DNA of 64,000 nucleotides from Candidatus Methanoperedens nitratireducens (GCA_020724545.1 DYGR01000002.1:1-64000), one strand, 5' to 3'; positions 6,669 through 16,510 are shown, counted from the stretch's first letter. Notes: generated by a model not told the origin, from the sequence alone. Made by a program: numbers and translations.

Positions 6669-9335
6669 TTAAATTTTAGGCACTGGTGAAACTTTAAGCT
6701 TTTCAAGAATTTTCCCCATCCTGTTGATCTCCCGTCCAAAGCCTTCCAGATCCCCTTCCTTTAGTAATTGCTGTGCTTTTTCATAGTGTTCAACAGCCTG
6801 CTGGATGAGCTCGTCATTGGTTCCAGTATCTTCAACCGGGATAATAGTTCGTTCAGGAACCTTTCCCTTGAAAATGACAGCTATGGCTTCATCCAGAGTC
6901 TCCTGCATCGTGATCTTATCTCCATAAACCACGATGACGCGTTTGAGTTCTGGAATTGAATCTCTTTGTTCTGCTCTCAGATAGATCGGCTCGACATAGA
7001 GAAGCGAATCTTCTACAGGTATGACCAGAAGATTTCCCCTTATGACACGGGACCCTGACTGGCTCCAGAGAGTGAAACTCTGAGCTATCTCAGTGTTCTG
7101 GTCTATCCTTGCTTCGATCTGCATCGGTCCGTATACAAGTTTCTCCTTGGGGAACACATACACAATTTTTTTACCATAATTCGGCATGTCGTTGCGTGCC
7201 GCCATCCATGCGATCATATTTGTCTTTGACCTTGGTGTGAAAGGTAAAAGCAGGATGAATTCCTCATCCTGTAATCCGGGGAGCTTTGTGATCAGGTAAT
7301 AAGGTTGCATTACAATTTTTGAACCTTCATAAAGTTCTTCAGGTATTTCCCAGACATCTTCCCTGTTATAAAAAACCCCGGGATCTTTCATATGATAGAG
7401 TGCATATTTTGCCGCTTGAACACGGAACATGTCTTCAGGATACCGGATCTGGCTCTTTAAGCCTTCTGGCATAAGGGAAATGGGTTTGAAAAGATCGGGG
7501 AACATTGCCGAATAGGTCTCAATAATAGGGTCTTTGGATTCATTCAGCAGGTAGAGTTCCACAGAGCCGTTATATGCATCGATCACTGCCTTGACAGGGT
7601 TCCTGATATAGTTTATGCCTCCTGCAGGCTCAGAGTAAGGGAACCTGTCAGTGACAGTGTAACCATCAATTATCCAGTAAAGTTTTCCTTCAGACAATGC
7701 AATGTATGGGTCATTATCATATTTCAGGAAAGGGGCGATCGTCCTGATACGGTTATTGATATTCCGGTTGAATAGAATCCTGCTTTCGGGTTGTATCGAG
7801 TCACTGATCAGGATATTGATCTCGCCAAAACGAACAGCCATGGCCAGCTTCACAAGACCTGATCGGAGGGATATACCTCCTGTTCCTTTATAGGTTGTAT
7901 ATATATTCAGTTCCCCGCTGGGATAATCAAATTCCGGGTTGGTTGTACCGACAATGACATAATCATCGTTGAGTTCCCCGAAATATATCTCTGGCCTTGT
8001 AATATTAAAAAATTCTGATCTGGGCGGCACATCCTTTATATAGAACTGAGGCAGTCCCTCTTTTGACACACCTCGTACCGGGCTCATTGCAATACCGTAG
8101 CCGTGGGTAAAGACAAGGTGTTCGTTTACCCATGTACGGGCCTGTTCCTGGAGTTTTTTAGAATCTATCTCCCTTGCAGACACGGCTATTTGCATGTATT
8201 CCCCATCAATAGTGAGTCTGTTTATATCTACATCTTTGAATTCATAGTATGTCCGTATCAGTTGAAGCTGCTTATAGGTTGTAAGCATTGGCCTCCAGTC
8301 CCAGAGACGTATGTTCTCTATTGTCTTTGTGTTCTCCTCAATGTCGTTGAGTGTAAGATTATCCGAAGCAGGGAATTCTATCTGTTCGATATCTTCAAGA
8401 TCAAAAGCCAGTCTTGTGTACTTGATATTATTCTCTATATAAGGTTTCTCGATATTGTATTCATCAGGCAGGACTTTGTACTGATGCACCATAGTCGTAA
8501 GAAAGCTCCCGCCTGTGAACAGGATTATTATTAAGATAATCCCGACCAGCGGCCATTTGACGTTCGTATTTTTTATGCTAAGGAAGAAAAGTACTGAAAC
8601 AAGGAGAGCCACAGTTGCCATAATCGTGATGACATAAAGCTGGAGATTAATATCCGCATAGCCGGGCCCGAAGAAAGCTTTTTTTGATGTATAGAGTATA
8701 TCGAACCGCATAAGGTAGAATTTTATGGTCAAGAGCAAAGTGAATAAACCAGCGATCACAGCAAAATGTATTTTTGTGCCTTCCGGTAATCTGATAACAT
8801 TGATCACTTCTTGATAGCGTGGATCTGCCTTACTTTCAAGCTGATCGAGAATTCCTCCATTGATAAGATATATGACTGCAGCTCCTATGCCAGATAGAAT
8901 TACCACTAAAAATAAGCTGTTCAAGAGGAAATGGTAAAAGGGGAGTGAAAAAACATAGAATGAGATATCATGTCCGAAAATAGGGTCCTGGAGGTTAAAA
9001 GGTACCTGGTTCAGGTGGCGCAGTACAATATCCCATTTCGAAGCTGCATATAGACCAAAGAGCAGGCTGATGATGAGGGTCACACCCGAATAAATGAGAA
9101 GGAATTTGAGGCCTGAGGTATTCTTGAGCGCTGCCCTGATATTGATGTACATAAAAGCAAAGAACAGGGCAAAAGCTATTGCACCCAGCATGATCTTGGT
9201 TTTCAGGACCGTGAAGAATACGTCATGATAACCGACCTCATCAAACCATAAGTAGTCAGTGAATAGATCCACAATGTTAGCTGATAAAATAAATAGGAAA
9301 AACAGTATAAGTATCAAAATATGTTTTAACTTCAT
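6669..9335 (-). CDS. UPF0182 family membrane protein (COG1615)
   Basis: The protein has about 888 residues. The first 300 contain about seven hydrophobic segments, beginning LKHILILILFFLFILSANIVDLFTDYLWF, which includes the FTDYLWFDEVGY signature of UPF0182. The remainder is a large, presumably extracytoplasmic domain (RLWDWRPMLTTYKQLQ; FILLLPFTPRSKTNMIAWMAAR) shared by the family, ending in a short helical tail. An alternative ATG lies six codons upstream at 9353; 9335 is chosen because an AAGGTT stretch precedes it. The biochemical function of UPF0182 is unknown. Confidence 0.9.
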   Translation of the reverse strand: MKLKHILILILFFLFILSANIVDLFTDYLWFDEVGYHDVFFTVLKTKIMLGAIAFALFFAFMYINIRAALKNTSGLKFLLIYSGVTLIISLLFGLYAASKWDIVLRHLNQVPFNLQDPIFGHDISFYVFSLPFYHFLLNSLFLVVILSGIGAAVIYLINGGILDQLESKADPRYQEVINVIRLPEGTKIHFAVIAGLFTLLLTIKFYLMRFDILYTSKKAFFGPGYADINLQLYVITIMATVALLVSVLFFLSIKNTNVKWPLVGIILIIILFTGGSFLTTMVHQYKVLPDEYNIEKPYIENNIKYTRLAFDLEDIEQIEFPASDNLTLNDIEENTKTIENIRLWDWRPMLTTYKQLQLIRTYYEFKDVDINRLTIDGEYMQIAVSAREIDSKKLQEQARTWVNEHLVFTHGYGIAMSPVRGVSKEGLPQFYIKDVPPRSEFFNITRPEIYFGELNDDYVIVGTTNPEFDYPSGELNIYTTYKGTGGISLRSGLVKLAMAVRFGEINILISDSIQPESRILFNRNINNRIRTIAPFLKYDNDPYIALSEGKLYWIIDGYTVTDRFPYSEPAGGINYIRNPVKAVIDAYNGSVELYLLNESKDPIIETYSAMFPDLFKPISLMPEGLKSQIRYPEDMFRVQAAKYALYHMKDPGVFYNREDVWEIPEELYEGSKIVMQPYYLITKLPGLQDEEFILLLPFTPRSKTNMIAWMAARNDMPNYGKKIVYVFPKEKLVYGPMQIEARIDQNTEIAQSFTLWSQSGSRVIRGNLLVIPVEDSLLYVEPIYLRAEQRDSIPELKRVIVVYGDKITMQETLDEAIAVIFKGKVPERTIIPVEDTGTNDELIQQAVEHYEKAQQLLKEGDLEGFGREINRMGKILEKLKVSPVPKI

Positions 9336-9448
9336 ATAACCTTGTTGACGCATAGACTATTTAAGTCTTTTCAGATGGTAGAACCCATCCACGAACTTTT
9401 CGTTAGCATTCGGGTCTCCAACCATTTTTCCATCCGTTTCAAAAAAAA

Positions 9449-11491
9449 TCATATTCTCAGACGCGTTCTTAGGATGCAGGCAATACCACCAATGATCATT
9501 ATAGCAACGATAGCTATAACCATATAAGATAGTCCCGGGGCTGTTTGCTGGATCACCGTGTACCGTGGATTCTCAAATCCTGTTGTGGTATATGAGAGAT
9601 ACCCTGATTCGTTTGAATTGATATAGAAATCCTGAAATAAAGTTCCGTTGCTCCAGTATACCTTCACTGAATATTTCGTGTTAGCCTTTCTGTCACCTAA
9701 TATATATCTCACTTCGTTTGAAGCGTTTGTAGATGATTCATTAAACTGGATCTTATAATCACCTGCTTTGTTCCATAAAGTTATGTCTACTACAACAGGA
9801 TCCGATGATGGGAGAACAGTAGCGTTGATTCCTGGATGGCCTGTTGCGGTTTTGCTGTAATCAACAGTTCCATCAGGATATATCGTATTAACTATCCTCC
9901 TGGTGGCTGTATTAGCATAGATCCCTTTATAATCAAACGATGTGGTTTGCGCTCCACGAATTGTAACCACCCTCAATTCACCCTTCGATTCTATATACTG
10001 AGCTAGACTGGCGAGATCGTCTCTGGTCCATTCCTCTGCCATGGGGTTACTATCCACTATTCTATGCAGTACAAGTATGAGCCAGGAATTATTGATAACT
10101 GCAGAATCGACCCACTCTTTTACTTCCGATAGCGTTGTGGTGTTCTGGATATGTCTGGCATAGAGTGGGAATTCATTATAAGGTGGAGCTATCGGACCGT
10201 CTGTTACGATCCGATCAGAGTCGTAGTATCTCATCACATATGCTTCTGTGAGATAGTTGTATGCCCCATATGGCGAAATGAAATTATAGACATTCAAACC
10301 TTTATCTGTAAGGGCAGTTTTTGAATCGCCAAGTTCAGATTCCAGCCGGGACTTATTAAGGGACGACATATCTGCATGAGATGTAGTATGGCTCGCTATC
10401 TCCCAGCCATAGGTATTCTGGAGTTCTTGAATCTGGGTCCAGTTCATATAAGCCGGGCTTATATCTGGCATATCTGTAACTACTGCGCTTACTCCCGGGA
10501 ACAGGGAGTCGTTTAAAATATGGCTCGCATCAACAGTGCTCTTCCACCCATCATCAAAAACAAACGTGACCAATGGAATGTATGAACTGTCTGGGTCCGT
10601 GGTAAAGCTAAGGAGGGAAGAGTTGGTTTTATAATTATTATCAATATAATTTGAAGCATATACTCTATAATAATACGTTGTATTCGGGATTAGTGTTCTC
10701 AGTAGATTATATGAGGTATCTGATAAACTATCGGCATAGCTCCATAAGTTAAGATCAGAGCTATTTGTACCATAATTCACTATAACGTTGGCTGTCCGGG
10801 TATCGGTAATAGTCCTGATCAATGCACTGGTTTTTCTCACCCTGGCTGTTGTTACGTCTATGATATGCGGCGTTGCTGGTACTTCGTTTGTAACAACCAT
10901 ATACGGCTGATTATAATACCATTCTTTAGAATAGCACTGGATGCCCCTGAATCCAGCTTCGTCAGGTAGTGTCAGGGTGATATTGATTGTATCTCCCCAC
11001 GATAGAGAGTCAAGGCTATTGTTCGCATCAGGACCTCTTAATACCCAGGTGTAAAATCCCTCTGAATCAACATGGACGGAATCCACAACAGTTGAATTTG
11101 TTGATATTGGCATTTCCGCACCCGGATTAGTCCAATCTGTTGAGGGCTTGCTTTTGCTCCATGTAGCATCATATTGCTCAAAAGGCTCGTTAAGAACATG
11201 CAGTTCTACTGGAGTTGTCGGGAAATTGTCCCATTTCTGACAGTACAGGGTAAGTGCAATCTCTGTAATATCCTCATTGCCGCTCGGAAGTGTCCAGCTT
11301 ATTATAGTGTTCATTTTTGCGCCGCTACTGTATATCCCTAATGCAGCATCACTGCCGTAATTAGTCGTATTCTGCCCTGAGCGCACATAGGTATCTGCGT
11401 TGTTAATGGCATCTACATTAATGTAAGCAGACGCAGATGGTAAAACGGCTATACTCAAAATAACTATTATCCAGAATTTATTCTCATGCAT
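9449..11491 (-). CDS. Cell-surface polysaccharide deacetylase with N-terminal DNRLRE-type domain
   Basis: About 680 residues with a signal peptide (MHENKFWIIVILSIAVLPSASA), then a beta-sandwich of the DNRLRE/CBM96 type (ADTYVRSGQNTTNYGSDAAL...), a fibronectin-III-like segment, and a NodB-type polysaccharide deacetylase catalytic domain. NodB motif 1 is seen as FVFDDGW and the metal-binding motif 2 as SHTTSHAD. A C-terminal helix (MVIAIVAIMIIGGIACIL) ending in RTRLRI anchors it to the membrane. It probably removes N-acetyl groups from an extracellular polysaccharide such as methanochondroitin-like matrix; the substrate is inferred. The ATG at 11491 is preferred over an upstream TTG because it opens the signal peptide. 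Confidence 0.88.
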   Translation of the reverse strand: MHENKFWIIVILSIAVLPSASAYINVDAINNADTYVRSGQNTTNYGSDAALGIYSSGAKMNTIISWTLPSGNEDITEIALTLYCQKWDNFPTTPVELHVLNEPFEQYDATWSKSKPSTDWTNPGAEMPISTNSTVVDSVHVDSEGFYTWVLRGPDANNSLDSLSWGDTINITLTLPDEAGFRGIQCYSKEWYYNQPYMVVTNEVPATPHIIDVTTARVRKTSALIRTITDTRTANVIVNYGTNSSDLNLWSYADSLSDTSYNLLRTLIPNTTYYYRVYASNYIDNNYKTNSSLLSFTTDPDSSYIPLVTFVFDDGWKSTVDASHILNDSLFPGVSAVVTDMPDISPAYMNWTQIQELQNTYGWEIASHTTSHADMSSLNKSRLESELGDSKTALTDKGLNVYNFISPYGAYNYLTEAYVMRYYDSDRIVTDGPIAPPYNEFPLYARHIQNTTTLSEVKEWVDSAVINNSWLILVLHRIVDSNPMAEEWTRDDLASLAQYIESKGELRVVTIRGAQTTSFDYKGIYANTATRRIVNTIYPDGTVDYSKTATGHPGINATVLPSSDPVVVDITLWNKAGDYKIQFNESSTNASNEVRYILGDRKANTKYSVKVYWSNGTLFQDFYINSNESGYLSYTTTGFENPRYTVIQQTAPGLSYMVIAIVAIMIIGGIACILRTRLRI

Positions 11492-11594
11492 ATACCTTAA
11501 AATCAAGCTACCTGTTCCTGGATATAATATATATTTTGCCTCTTTCCAGAGGAAAGTGATAATGTATTTCTTTTAAAAAAACAATTTGATCTGA

Positions 11595-11789
11595 ATGAGT
11601 TCGATTTACATAGAAACAAATAATGAAAACCATCTTACGGTTGAGGAATATGTCCGCTATATCAGGATAAAAGAGAACATCCAGCAGCTCTTAGATAGTG
11701 CGAATCTACAGGAGGTACTGCGCAATTCAGAGGAATCCATTAGAGGCCTTACCATTGATCTGATAGTAAAGTTCTCTGTCAATAAGTGA
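11595..11789 (+). CDS. Small hypothetical protein (64 aa)
   Basis: A compact acidic helical protein (MSSIYIETNNENHLTVEEYV...). It lies alone between the divergent deacetylase gene and the convergent aRF1 gene, and ends just before a clear hairpin, which supports it as a real transcription unit. No ribosome binding site is obvious, so translation may be leaderless. No family recognised. Confidence 0.55.
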   Translation: MSSIYIETNNENHLTVEEYVRYIRIKENIQQLLDSANLQEVLRNSEESIRGLTIDLIVKFSVNK

Positions 11790-11809
11790 TGTTAATATTT
11801 TCTGTGCTT

Positions 11810-11833
11810 CCCTTTAGCTCAATTGCTAAAGGG
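11810..11833. terminator. Hairpin between convergent genes
   Basis: CCCTTTAGC (11810-11818) and GCTAAAGGG (11825-11833) form a perfect 9-bp stem with a 6-nt loop. It lies in the short gap between a plus-strand gene ending at 11789 and the minus-strand aRF1 gene ending at 11855, the place expected for a shared 3'-end signal. Confidence 0.6.
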
Positions 11834-11854
11834 GCTACAATAAACTTTCTTTAA

Positions 11855-13102
11855 TTATATCCCGGTCTTGTATCTCAGGATCGCACCTATCCCGCCAAAC
11901 GCTGTCAGGAGCTGATTTCCCTCTTCAAAATCACTTGAAACAAAAACAATGTTCGTGCTCATCTGATCGGCAAGGGTAGAGAGCTCATCCACGATATCCA
12001 CGGATTCCGCAACCTTGAGGCTTGAGCCGCACTTTGGGCAGTTTCCTGGCTGGTATTCCTCCTCACCTGGTTTTTTCGTAACGGTTCTCTTTTCCTCAAA
12101 ATCAGAGTTGTTGCATTTTATTGTGAGGCGGGCCTTTCTGACCTCATCAGATAGCAGGAGTGTTTCCACAGAGCCCATCTGGAGGTTCTTCCTGACCTGT
12201 TCTTCTCCATATGAAGCAAGACCAGTATCGCTTACCAGTTCTTTCAGGAAGCGTTCCATGTGTTTTTTCTCCTTCACCACCTCAACATCCTGCAAAGCCT
12301 CACCTAGTTTATCGAAAAGCTCATACAGGCCTGATTCATCCGTATATGCCACATCGTAGAGTCCGAGTATCCTTTTCTGTAGTTCATGATGAAAGTATTC
12401 GCCGCTCTCGAATTCTTCTTTCGTGGGTGATGGGCCGCCTATGAAAATGCCCTCAAAGTCCTTCGGGTCAACCGCAACAAAGACCTCACTTGCAGCCTCG
12501 CCTATTCGGGTATAAAACTCATTGATTGCGATAAGACGCAGTTGCTGGAACCTGTGTGAACTCTGACCGCCTTTTCTCTGTTTACCCGGGACACTGGAGG
12601 TGAGATGCGCCATAGGCTCGATATGTTTCCCGCGCAAAAGACCAATGGTGGCCTCACGCCTGTCAAGAACAATGAGACCATAGGTCTTTTTCTCATGGAG
12701 CATATCCTCAAGCGGCGTAAGAAGGAATGATGAGTCGCAGTGGTATTTGTAGGATTTGATGGGCTCAGGTGGTTCGATTATGTATGTCTGCATCTCTGTT
12801 TTGTTGGCGCCTATATCAACCGCGCCGCAAAAGATGACAACACCATTCTCAGGCGCCTTTGGAATCAGTTTAAGTCTTGAGAGTAGTGACTCAATGGCTC
12901 CCTGCACGTTCTGTCTTGTCACTCTTGATTTGATGTTCGATGCCTGGCCGTATTCTTCCCTGAGCTGGCTTGTGATATCTGATATCTGCTTATCATGCGG
13001 GATATACAGTGAGATGAGTTCCGTGCCTCTGCCATGCTTATTGCGAAGGGCCTCAAGGGTTCTTTTGAATTCGTATTTCTTATGAGCTTCTGATTCTATC
13101 AT
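11855..13102 (-). CDS. prf1: Peptide chain release factor aRF1
   Basis: This archaeal class 1 release factor (about 415 residues) recognises all stop codons and triggers peptidyl-tRNA hydrolysis. The NIKS stop-codon decoding motif is visible as ASNIKSRVTRQNV in the N domain and the catalytic GGQ as KQRKGGQSSHRF in the M domain. The C-terminal domain contains a CPKCGSSLK zinc-binding pair. A GTG five codons upstream (13117) is an alternative start; the ATG followed by IESEAHKKYEFKRTLE matches the usual N-terminus. Confidence 0.96.
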   Translation of the reverse strand: MIESEAHKKYEFKRTLEALRNKHGRGTELISLYIPHDKQISDITSQLREEYGQASNIKSRVTRQNVQGAIESLLSRLKLIPKAPENGVVIFCGAVDIGANKTEMQTYIIEPPEPIKSYKYHCDSSFLLTPLEDMLHEKKTYGLIVLDRREATIGLLRGKHIEPMAHLTSSVPGKQRKGGQSSHRFQQLRLIAINEFYTRIGEAASEVFVAVDPKDFEGIFIGGPSPTKEEFESGEYFHHELQKRILGLYDVAYTDESGLYELFDKLGEALQDVEVVKEKKHMERFLKELVSDTGLASYGEEQVRKNLQMGSVETLLLSDEVRKARLTIKCNNSDFEEKRTVTKKPGEEEYQPGNCPKCGSSLKVAESVDIVDELSTLADQMSTNIVFVSSDFEEGNQLLTAFGGIGAILRYKTGI

Positions 13103-13304
13103 TGGATTAAGCACCAACCAGAATATAGGATATTTAGTTCAATATGTTTGCTAATATAGATAAATGTTGAGTGATTCTGAGATTTTCAGCAACTGGTAGA
13201 CCTCAAGGTTGGCATTCGCAGGGCTGAGTCTTCGGAGTAATCGCTGCTCATTTTTCTCTGTCGCGGATATCGCCGATTCTTCAATCGAATATCAAAGGAT
13301 GTCC

Positions 13305-13544
13305 CTACTTCTTTCTCTTGCCCTCATGTATCTTTTTGATTTCTTCCTCTGCTGCCTGCATTTTTGCCCTGTTCTCCTCGTATATCTTCGAGATATTCTC
13401 CATCGCGCGCTCAAGTCTTTTTTTGAGTACGAGCAATTCCTGTGTTGAGAGGTTGTAGTCGGGGGTGTTCTCAATCCATAACTGCTCTATATCTATTAGG
13501 GCGTTAATGGCAGCCTTTGTCCTGTTTACGGTGTTCTCATCCAT
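13305..13544 (-). CDS. Small coiled-coil protein (79 aa)
   Basis: A highly charged helical protein whose C-terminal half is a continuous coiled coil (LVLKKRLERAMENISKIYEE...) ending in a Lys/Arg run. It lies on the same strand between hemD and prf1 and is preceded by an ATG. It has no recognised domain; archaeal genomes often carry such small helical proteins next to translation genes, but no function can be assigned. Confidence 0.6.
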   Translation of the reverse strand: MDENTVNRTKAAINALIDIEQLWIENTPDYNLSTQELLVLKKRLERAMENISKIYEENRAKMQAAEEEIKKIHEGKRKK

Positions 13545-13590
13545 GGGCTGCTATAATCCTTTTTCTAAAATTAAACTTTGCACAGCAGGA

Positions 13591-14298
13591 TCAGGAGTGT
13601 GAGTATACTTTTTTGGGTGATAGAATGCCCAGACAATCCTCAAGCGTACCATTCCCTACTACATCCGGGACTACTCCATACTCTCGCATTGCATCAGCGG
13701 TCTTATGCCCGATTGCTATGACTTTGATCTTTTTTGCGTCGTCCTGGTTAAAACCTGAATATTCAAAGGATCTGGCGCTGGTGAAGATCACTGCATCCAC
13801 ATCTTTTAAGATATCGGTAAACATGTTCCCTGCAGGTTCTAACCGGTAAGCTGGAGCCTCTATTACTGTTGCCCCTCTTGATATCAGTGACTCTATCAAT
13901 CGCGTGTCCTGCACCTCAGCTCTTGCAATTCCTATTGTTTTTCCGCTTATGTTACCAAGATAGCCGGCAAAATTCTCGGATGAAAAACTCGTTATAACCT
14001 CACTTGATAAGCCGTGTTCTTCCACCCGCATGGCTGTCTTTGGGCCTACGCTTACTATTCTTACACTTTTTCCTGGCGTTGCTTTTTCAAAGAGTTTATC
14101 AACTCCGAGAGCGCTTGTGAAAATAAGGATATCGATCCTGCCTTCCGAGACCATCCCGGCTAGACGCGCTAGAGGCTCCGGGTCTGTGGGTCCGGCTGCA
14201 CTCATGGTGGATACTATGAATGCTTCATGACCATACCGTTTAAATAACTCGGTGATACCCTCGGATTTTTCCTTAAGTTTGGTAACAGCGATTTTCAT
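13591..14298 (-). CDS. hemD: Uroporphyrinogen-III synthase
   Basis: The product of about 235 residues has the bilobed HemD pattern: N-terminal MKIAVTKLKEKSEGITELF, the hinge IDILIFTSALGVDKLFE, and the second lobe VDAVIFTSARSFEYS followed by IGHKTADAMREYGVVPDVV. HemD closes and inverts ring D of hydroxymethylbilane to give uroporphyrinogen III, the precursor of siroheme, heme, F430 and cobamides. No other tetrapyrrole gene is adjacent. The ATG at 14298 is chosen over a TTG five codons upstream. Confidence 0.88.
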   Translation of the reverse strand: MKIAVTKLKEKSEGITELFKRYGHEAFIVSTMSAAGPTDPEPLARLAGMVSEGRIDILIFTSALGVDKLFEKATPGKSVRIVSVGPKTAMRVEEHGLSSEVITSFSSENFAGYLGNISGKTIGIARAEVQDTRLIESLISRGATVIEAPAYRLEPAGNMFTDILKDVDAVIFTSARSFEYSGFNQDDAKKIKVIAIGHKTADAMREYGVVPDVVGNGTLEDCLGILSPKKVYSHS

Positions 14299-14372
14299 AT
14301 AACTGAATATCAAACATCAAATCTTAAAACTTGCTTGCTCAAATAGAGAGATCAACGCTAAGCTATATATTA

Positions 14373-14417
14373 CTTTACATCATACGTAAAGCCATACTTA
14401 TATATCCAGCTGGATAT
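14373..14417 (+). promoter_or_regulatory. Two inverted repeats upstream of ccdA
   Basis: CTTTAC-N7-GTAAAG (14373-14391) is followed by a perfect 16-bp palindrome ATATCCAGCTGGATAT (14402-14417), which ends 17 nt before the preferred ccdA start. Both are dyads of the kind bound by dimeric regulators. The stretch lies in the divergent interval between hemD and ccdA, so either gene could be the target. The regulator is unknown. Confidence 0.5.
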
Positions 14418-14434
14418 TGCGGTGGCAGGCTAAA

Positions 14435-15172
14435 ATGAGCATGGAACCTTCAGCACCCTCTATAATCCTGGTTTTTGTAGCAGGCTTAGTGACTATACTC
14501 AAGCCCTGCTGTCTTCCGCTCCTTCCTGCCGTGATGTCAGGCTCAGCAGGAGGCAGATTTCGACCATTAGCTGTTGTATCAGGTCTGACGCTCAGCTTTA
14601 CCATCATGGGTACTCTCGTATCCGGCTTTGGCGCAGCCTTTGCATCTTTTGCTGATTATATGCGCAGCTTATCTATCCTGTTCATAATAGGAATGGGTGC
14701 TGTGCTCTTTGATGATGACATAAACATGGAGTTCATAAAAATCTCAAGCTCAATAACACAGGGCCTCAGGAATAATATCGGGTTTTTAAACAGATCCTCA
14801 TCAAATATGCCTGAGGGAGGTCTCTTTGGCGGCTTTTTCCTGGGCATGTCTTTAGGTATCGTCTGGATTCCCTGTGTTGGCCCGATACTCGGCGCTGTGC
14901 TTGCGTATGTCGCATCTGTGGGCAATGTATCCTACGGCGCATGGATGCTGTTTGTCTATTCCGTCGGCATGAGCCTGCCCATGCTGTCAATAGCCTATTA
15001 CGGCAAAAGGGTCACGAATAGATATAAATGGTTCATGAGGAACGGAGAGGTGCTTAAAAAACTCTCAGGCCTTTTACTTATAGCGGTCGGGATTATGCTG
15101 CTGTTCAATATAGATAAACTGCTGATCAGGCTGCTTTCACCCTATTTCCCTACTACGTTTTACGGGATATAG
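14435..15172 (+). CDS. ccdA: CcdA/DsbD-type thiol-disulfide membrane transporter
   Basis: About 245 residues with six hydrophobic segments. It carries the paired conserved motifs of the CcdA family: LKPCCLPLLPAVMSG in helix 1 and GIVWIPCVGPILGAVLAY in helix 4, each with the redox cysteine that carries reducing equivalents across the membrane for cytochrome c maturation or extracytoplasmic thiol repair. An earlier TTG (14417) falls inside a palindrome and lacks a ribosome binding site, so the ATG at 14435, preceded by GGTGG, is preferred. Confidence 0.88.
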   Translation: MSMEPSAPSIILVFVAGLVTILKPCCLPLLPAVMSGSAGGRFRPLAVVSGLTLSFTIMGTLVSGFGAAFASFADYMRSLSILFIIGMGAVLFDDDINMEFIKISSSITQGLRNNIGFLNRSSSNMPEGGLFGGFFLGMSLGIVWIPCVGPILGAVLAYVASVGNVSYGAWMLFVYSVGMSLPMLSIAYYGKRVTNRYKWFMRNGEVLKKLSGLLLIAVGIMLLFNIDKLLIRLLSPYFPTTFYGI

Positions 15173-15214
15173 GCTTATGTTACACGCCATTTTCATAAAG
15201 GGAGTAGAATAGTG

Positions 15215-15862
15215 ATGGTACATAGAGAGGAGAAATACTGGAGTAAATATGCCCGTAGTTACGATGAAGGTGTAGAGTATGTTGTCGGGAAGACACTTCG
15301 TCAAGCAATTGTTAAAAGGTTACTTGGAGAACGTGGTCTAGGAGAAGTTATAGAATTTGGATGCGGAACAGGGTATTTCACTAAAGTAATAGCCAAAAAT
15401 GCAAAACATATTATTGCCACAGACCTCTCGGATGAGATGCTGGAAGTGGCAAGAATGAACTTAAAAGATTTCCAGAATATAACTATACAAAAAGCTGATT
15501 GTGAAAGTACATCTTTTCCATCGCAAAGATTTGATACCGTATTTATGGCTAATGTAATACATACTATCGAAAATCCCTATAAAGCACTTCAAGAAAGTCA
15601 CAGGATTTTAAGAGATGGAGGGTTATTACTTATTACATCCTATACGGACTACGGAGTGAATTGGTTTGAAAAAATAGAATTAAGCCTCAGGTACATCCAG
15701 AAGTTTGGTATACCACCAGGCTATTATCGAAACTATTCCCATAACGAACTTGCTCGCCTTGTAGAAAATGCTGGTTTTAAAGTAGAGGAAATTCAACTTA
15801 TAAGTGATAAAGCAAAAGCATTATATTTAAAGGGTAGAAAGAAGTCGCGGACTCTGCACTGA
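15215..15862 (+). CDS. Class I SAM-dependent methyltransferase
   Basis: The protein of about 215 residues shows a Methyltransf_11-type fold: motif I VIEFGCGTGYFTKVIA, motif II acidic end IIATDLSDEMLEVA, and IQKADCESTSFPSQRFDTVFMANVIH. A GGAG lies 10 nt before the ATG at 15215 (a GTG is one codon upstream). The C-terminal part is poor in family-specific signatures, so the substrate cannot be named. Ubiquinone/menaquinone-type and small-molecule methyltransferases are possible. Confidence 0.8.
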   Translation: MVHREEKYWSKYARSYDEGVEYVVGKTLRQAIVKRLLGERGLGEVIEFGCGTGYFTKVIAKNAKHIIATDLSDEMLEVARMNLKDFQNITIQKADCESTSFPSQRFDTVFMANVIHTIENPYKALQESHRILRDGGLLLITSYTDYGVNWFEKIELSLRYIQKFGIPPGYYRNYSHNELARLVENAGFKVEEIQLISDKAKALYLKGRKKSRTLH

Positions 15863-15931
15863 AGGCGCGAAGCATCATCGTGTGTGCATGAGGGTTTCTA
15901 AAGTTCATTCGTTGCTCTGGATAGTTTTCTC

Positions 15932-16426
15932 CTATCTATAACTTCTCAAAATCTCAAGCCCTTCCCCCGGAAGCTCAAGGATGCTCTTGTAAAGATTATC
16001 AGTATCGTTGGATATTTTTTTATCTTTTAAGACATTCAGATGCTCGTTATAGACTTCTTCAGGTGTTTTTTTAAGGTTATCATGGTAATATGCGTTTATA
16101 ATAAAATTACTTAAATCCACTTTTGCATTAAAGGTCGGTTCTTTCTCGAACAGAGCCGGGACAGTGATAATTTTCTTCCCGCCATCAAGCAGGGATAAGA
16201 AAATAAGAACAGCCCTTCCGACATAAACCTTTGCCGCTGCTGATTCTACTTTTCCCCTCAAGCCTTTTCCTTTAACTCCATCAATTAACAGCGCACAGTA
16301 GCCTACTCCGGATTGGCTGATGAAATACCTCACTTTAAGGGATAGTTCTACATGCATTACAGGCATTTTGATCTCAGCATGCTGTTTATCGGCTGCTATC
16401 TCCGCAAAATCTTTCAGTACGTCCAT
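15932..16426 (-). CDS. Hypothetical protein (164 aa)
   Basis: A soluble protein with no recognised motif (starts MDVLKDFAEIAADKQHAEI, ends GEGLEILRSYR). The middle contains a hydrophobic stretch (VYVGRAVLIFLSLL) that is probably a buried helix rather than a membrane anchor. It stands alone between the methyltransferase and a DUF1059 gene. Function unknown. Confidence 0.65.
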   Translation of the reverse strand: MDVLKDFAEIAADKQHAEIKMPVMHVELSLKVRYFISQSGVGYCALLIDGVKGKGLRGKVESAAAKVYVGRAVLIFLSLLDGGKKIITVPALFEKEPTFNAKVDLSNFIINAYYHDNLKKTPEEVYNEHLNVLKDKKISNDTDNLYKSILELPGEGLEILRSYR

Positions 16427-16510
16427 ATATCTCTGATACGTTCTTGATTTCGTTTTTAATACATTTAAATTATGCCCTGTTTTATAACGCCGCTATCCTG
16501 CCTTCCAGTT

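Noticed and set aside
14417-14435. TTG at 14417 as the start of ccdA
   Set aside because: It lies at the end of a perfect palindrome and has no ribosome binding site; the ATG at 14435 has one and gives the normal family N-terminus.
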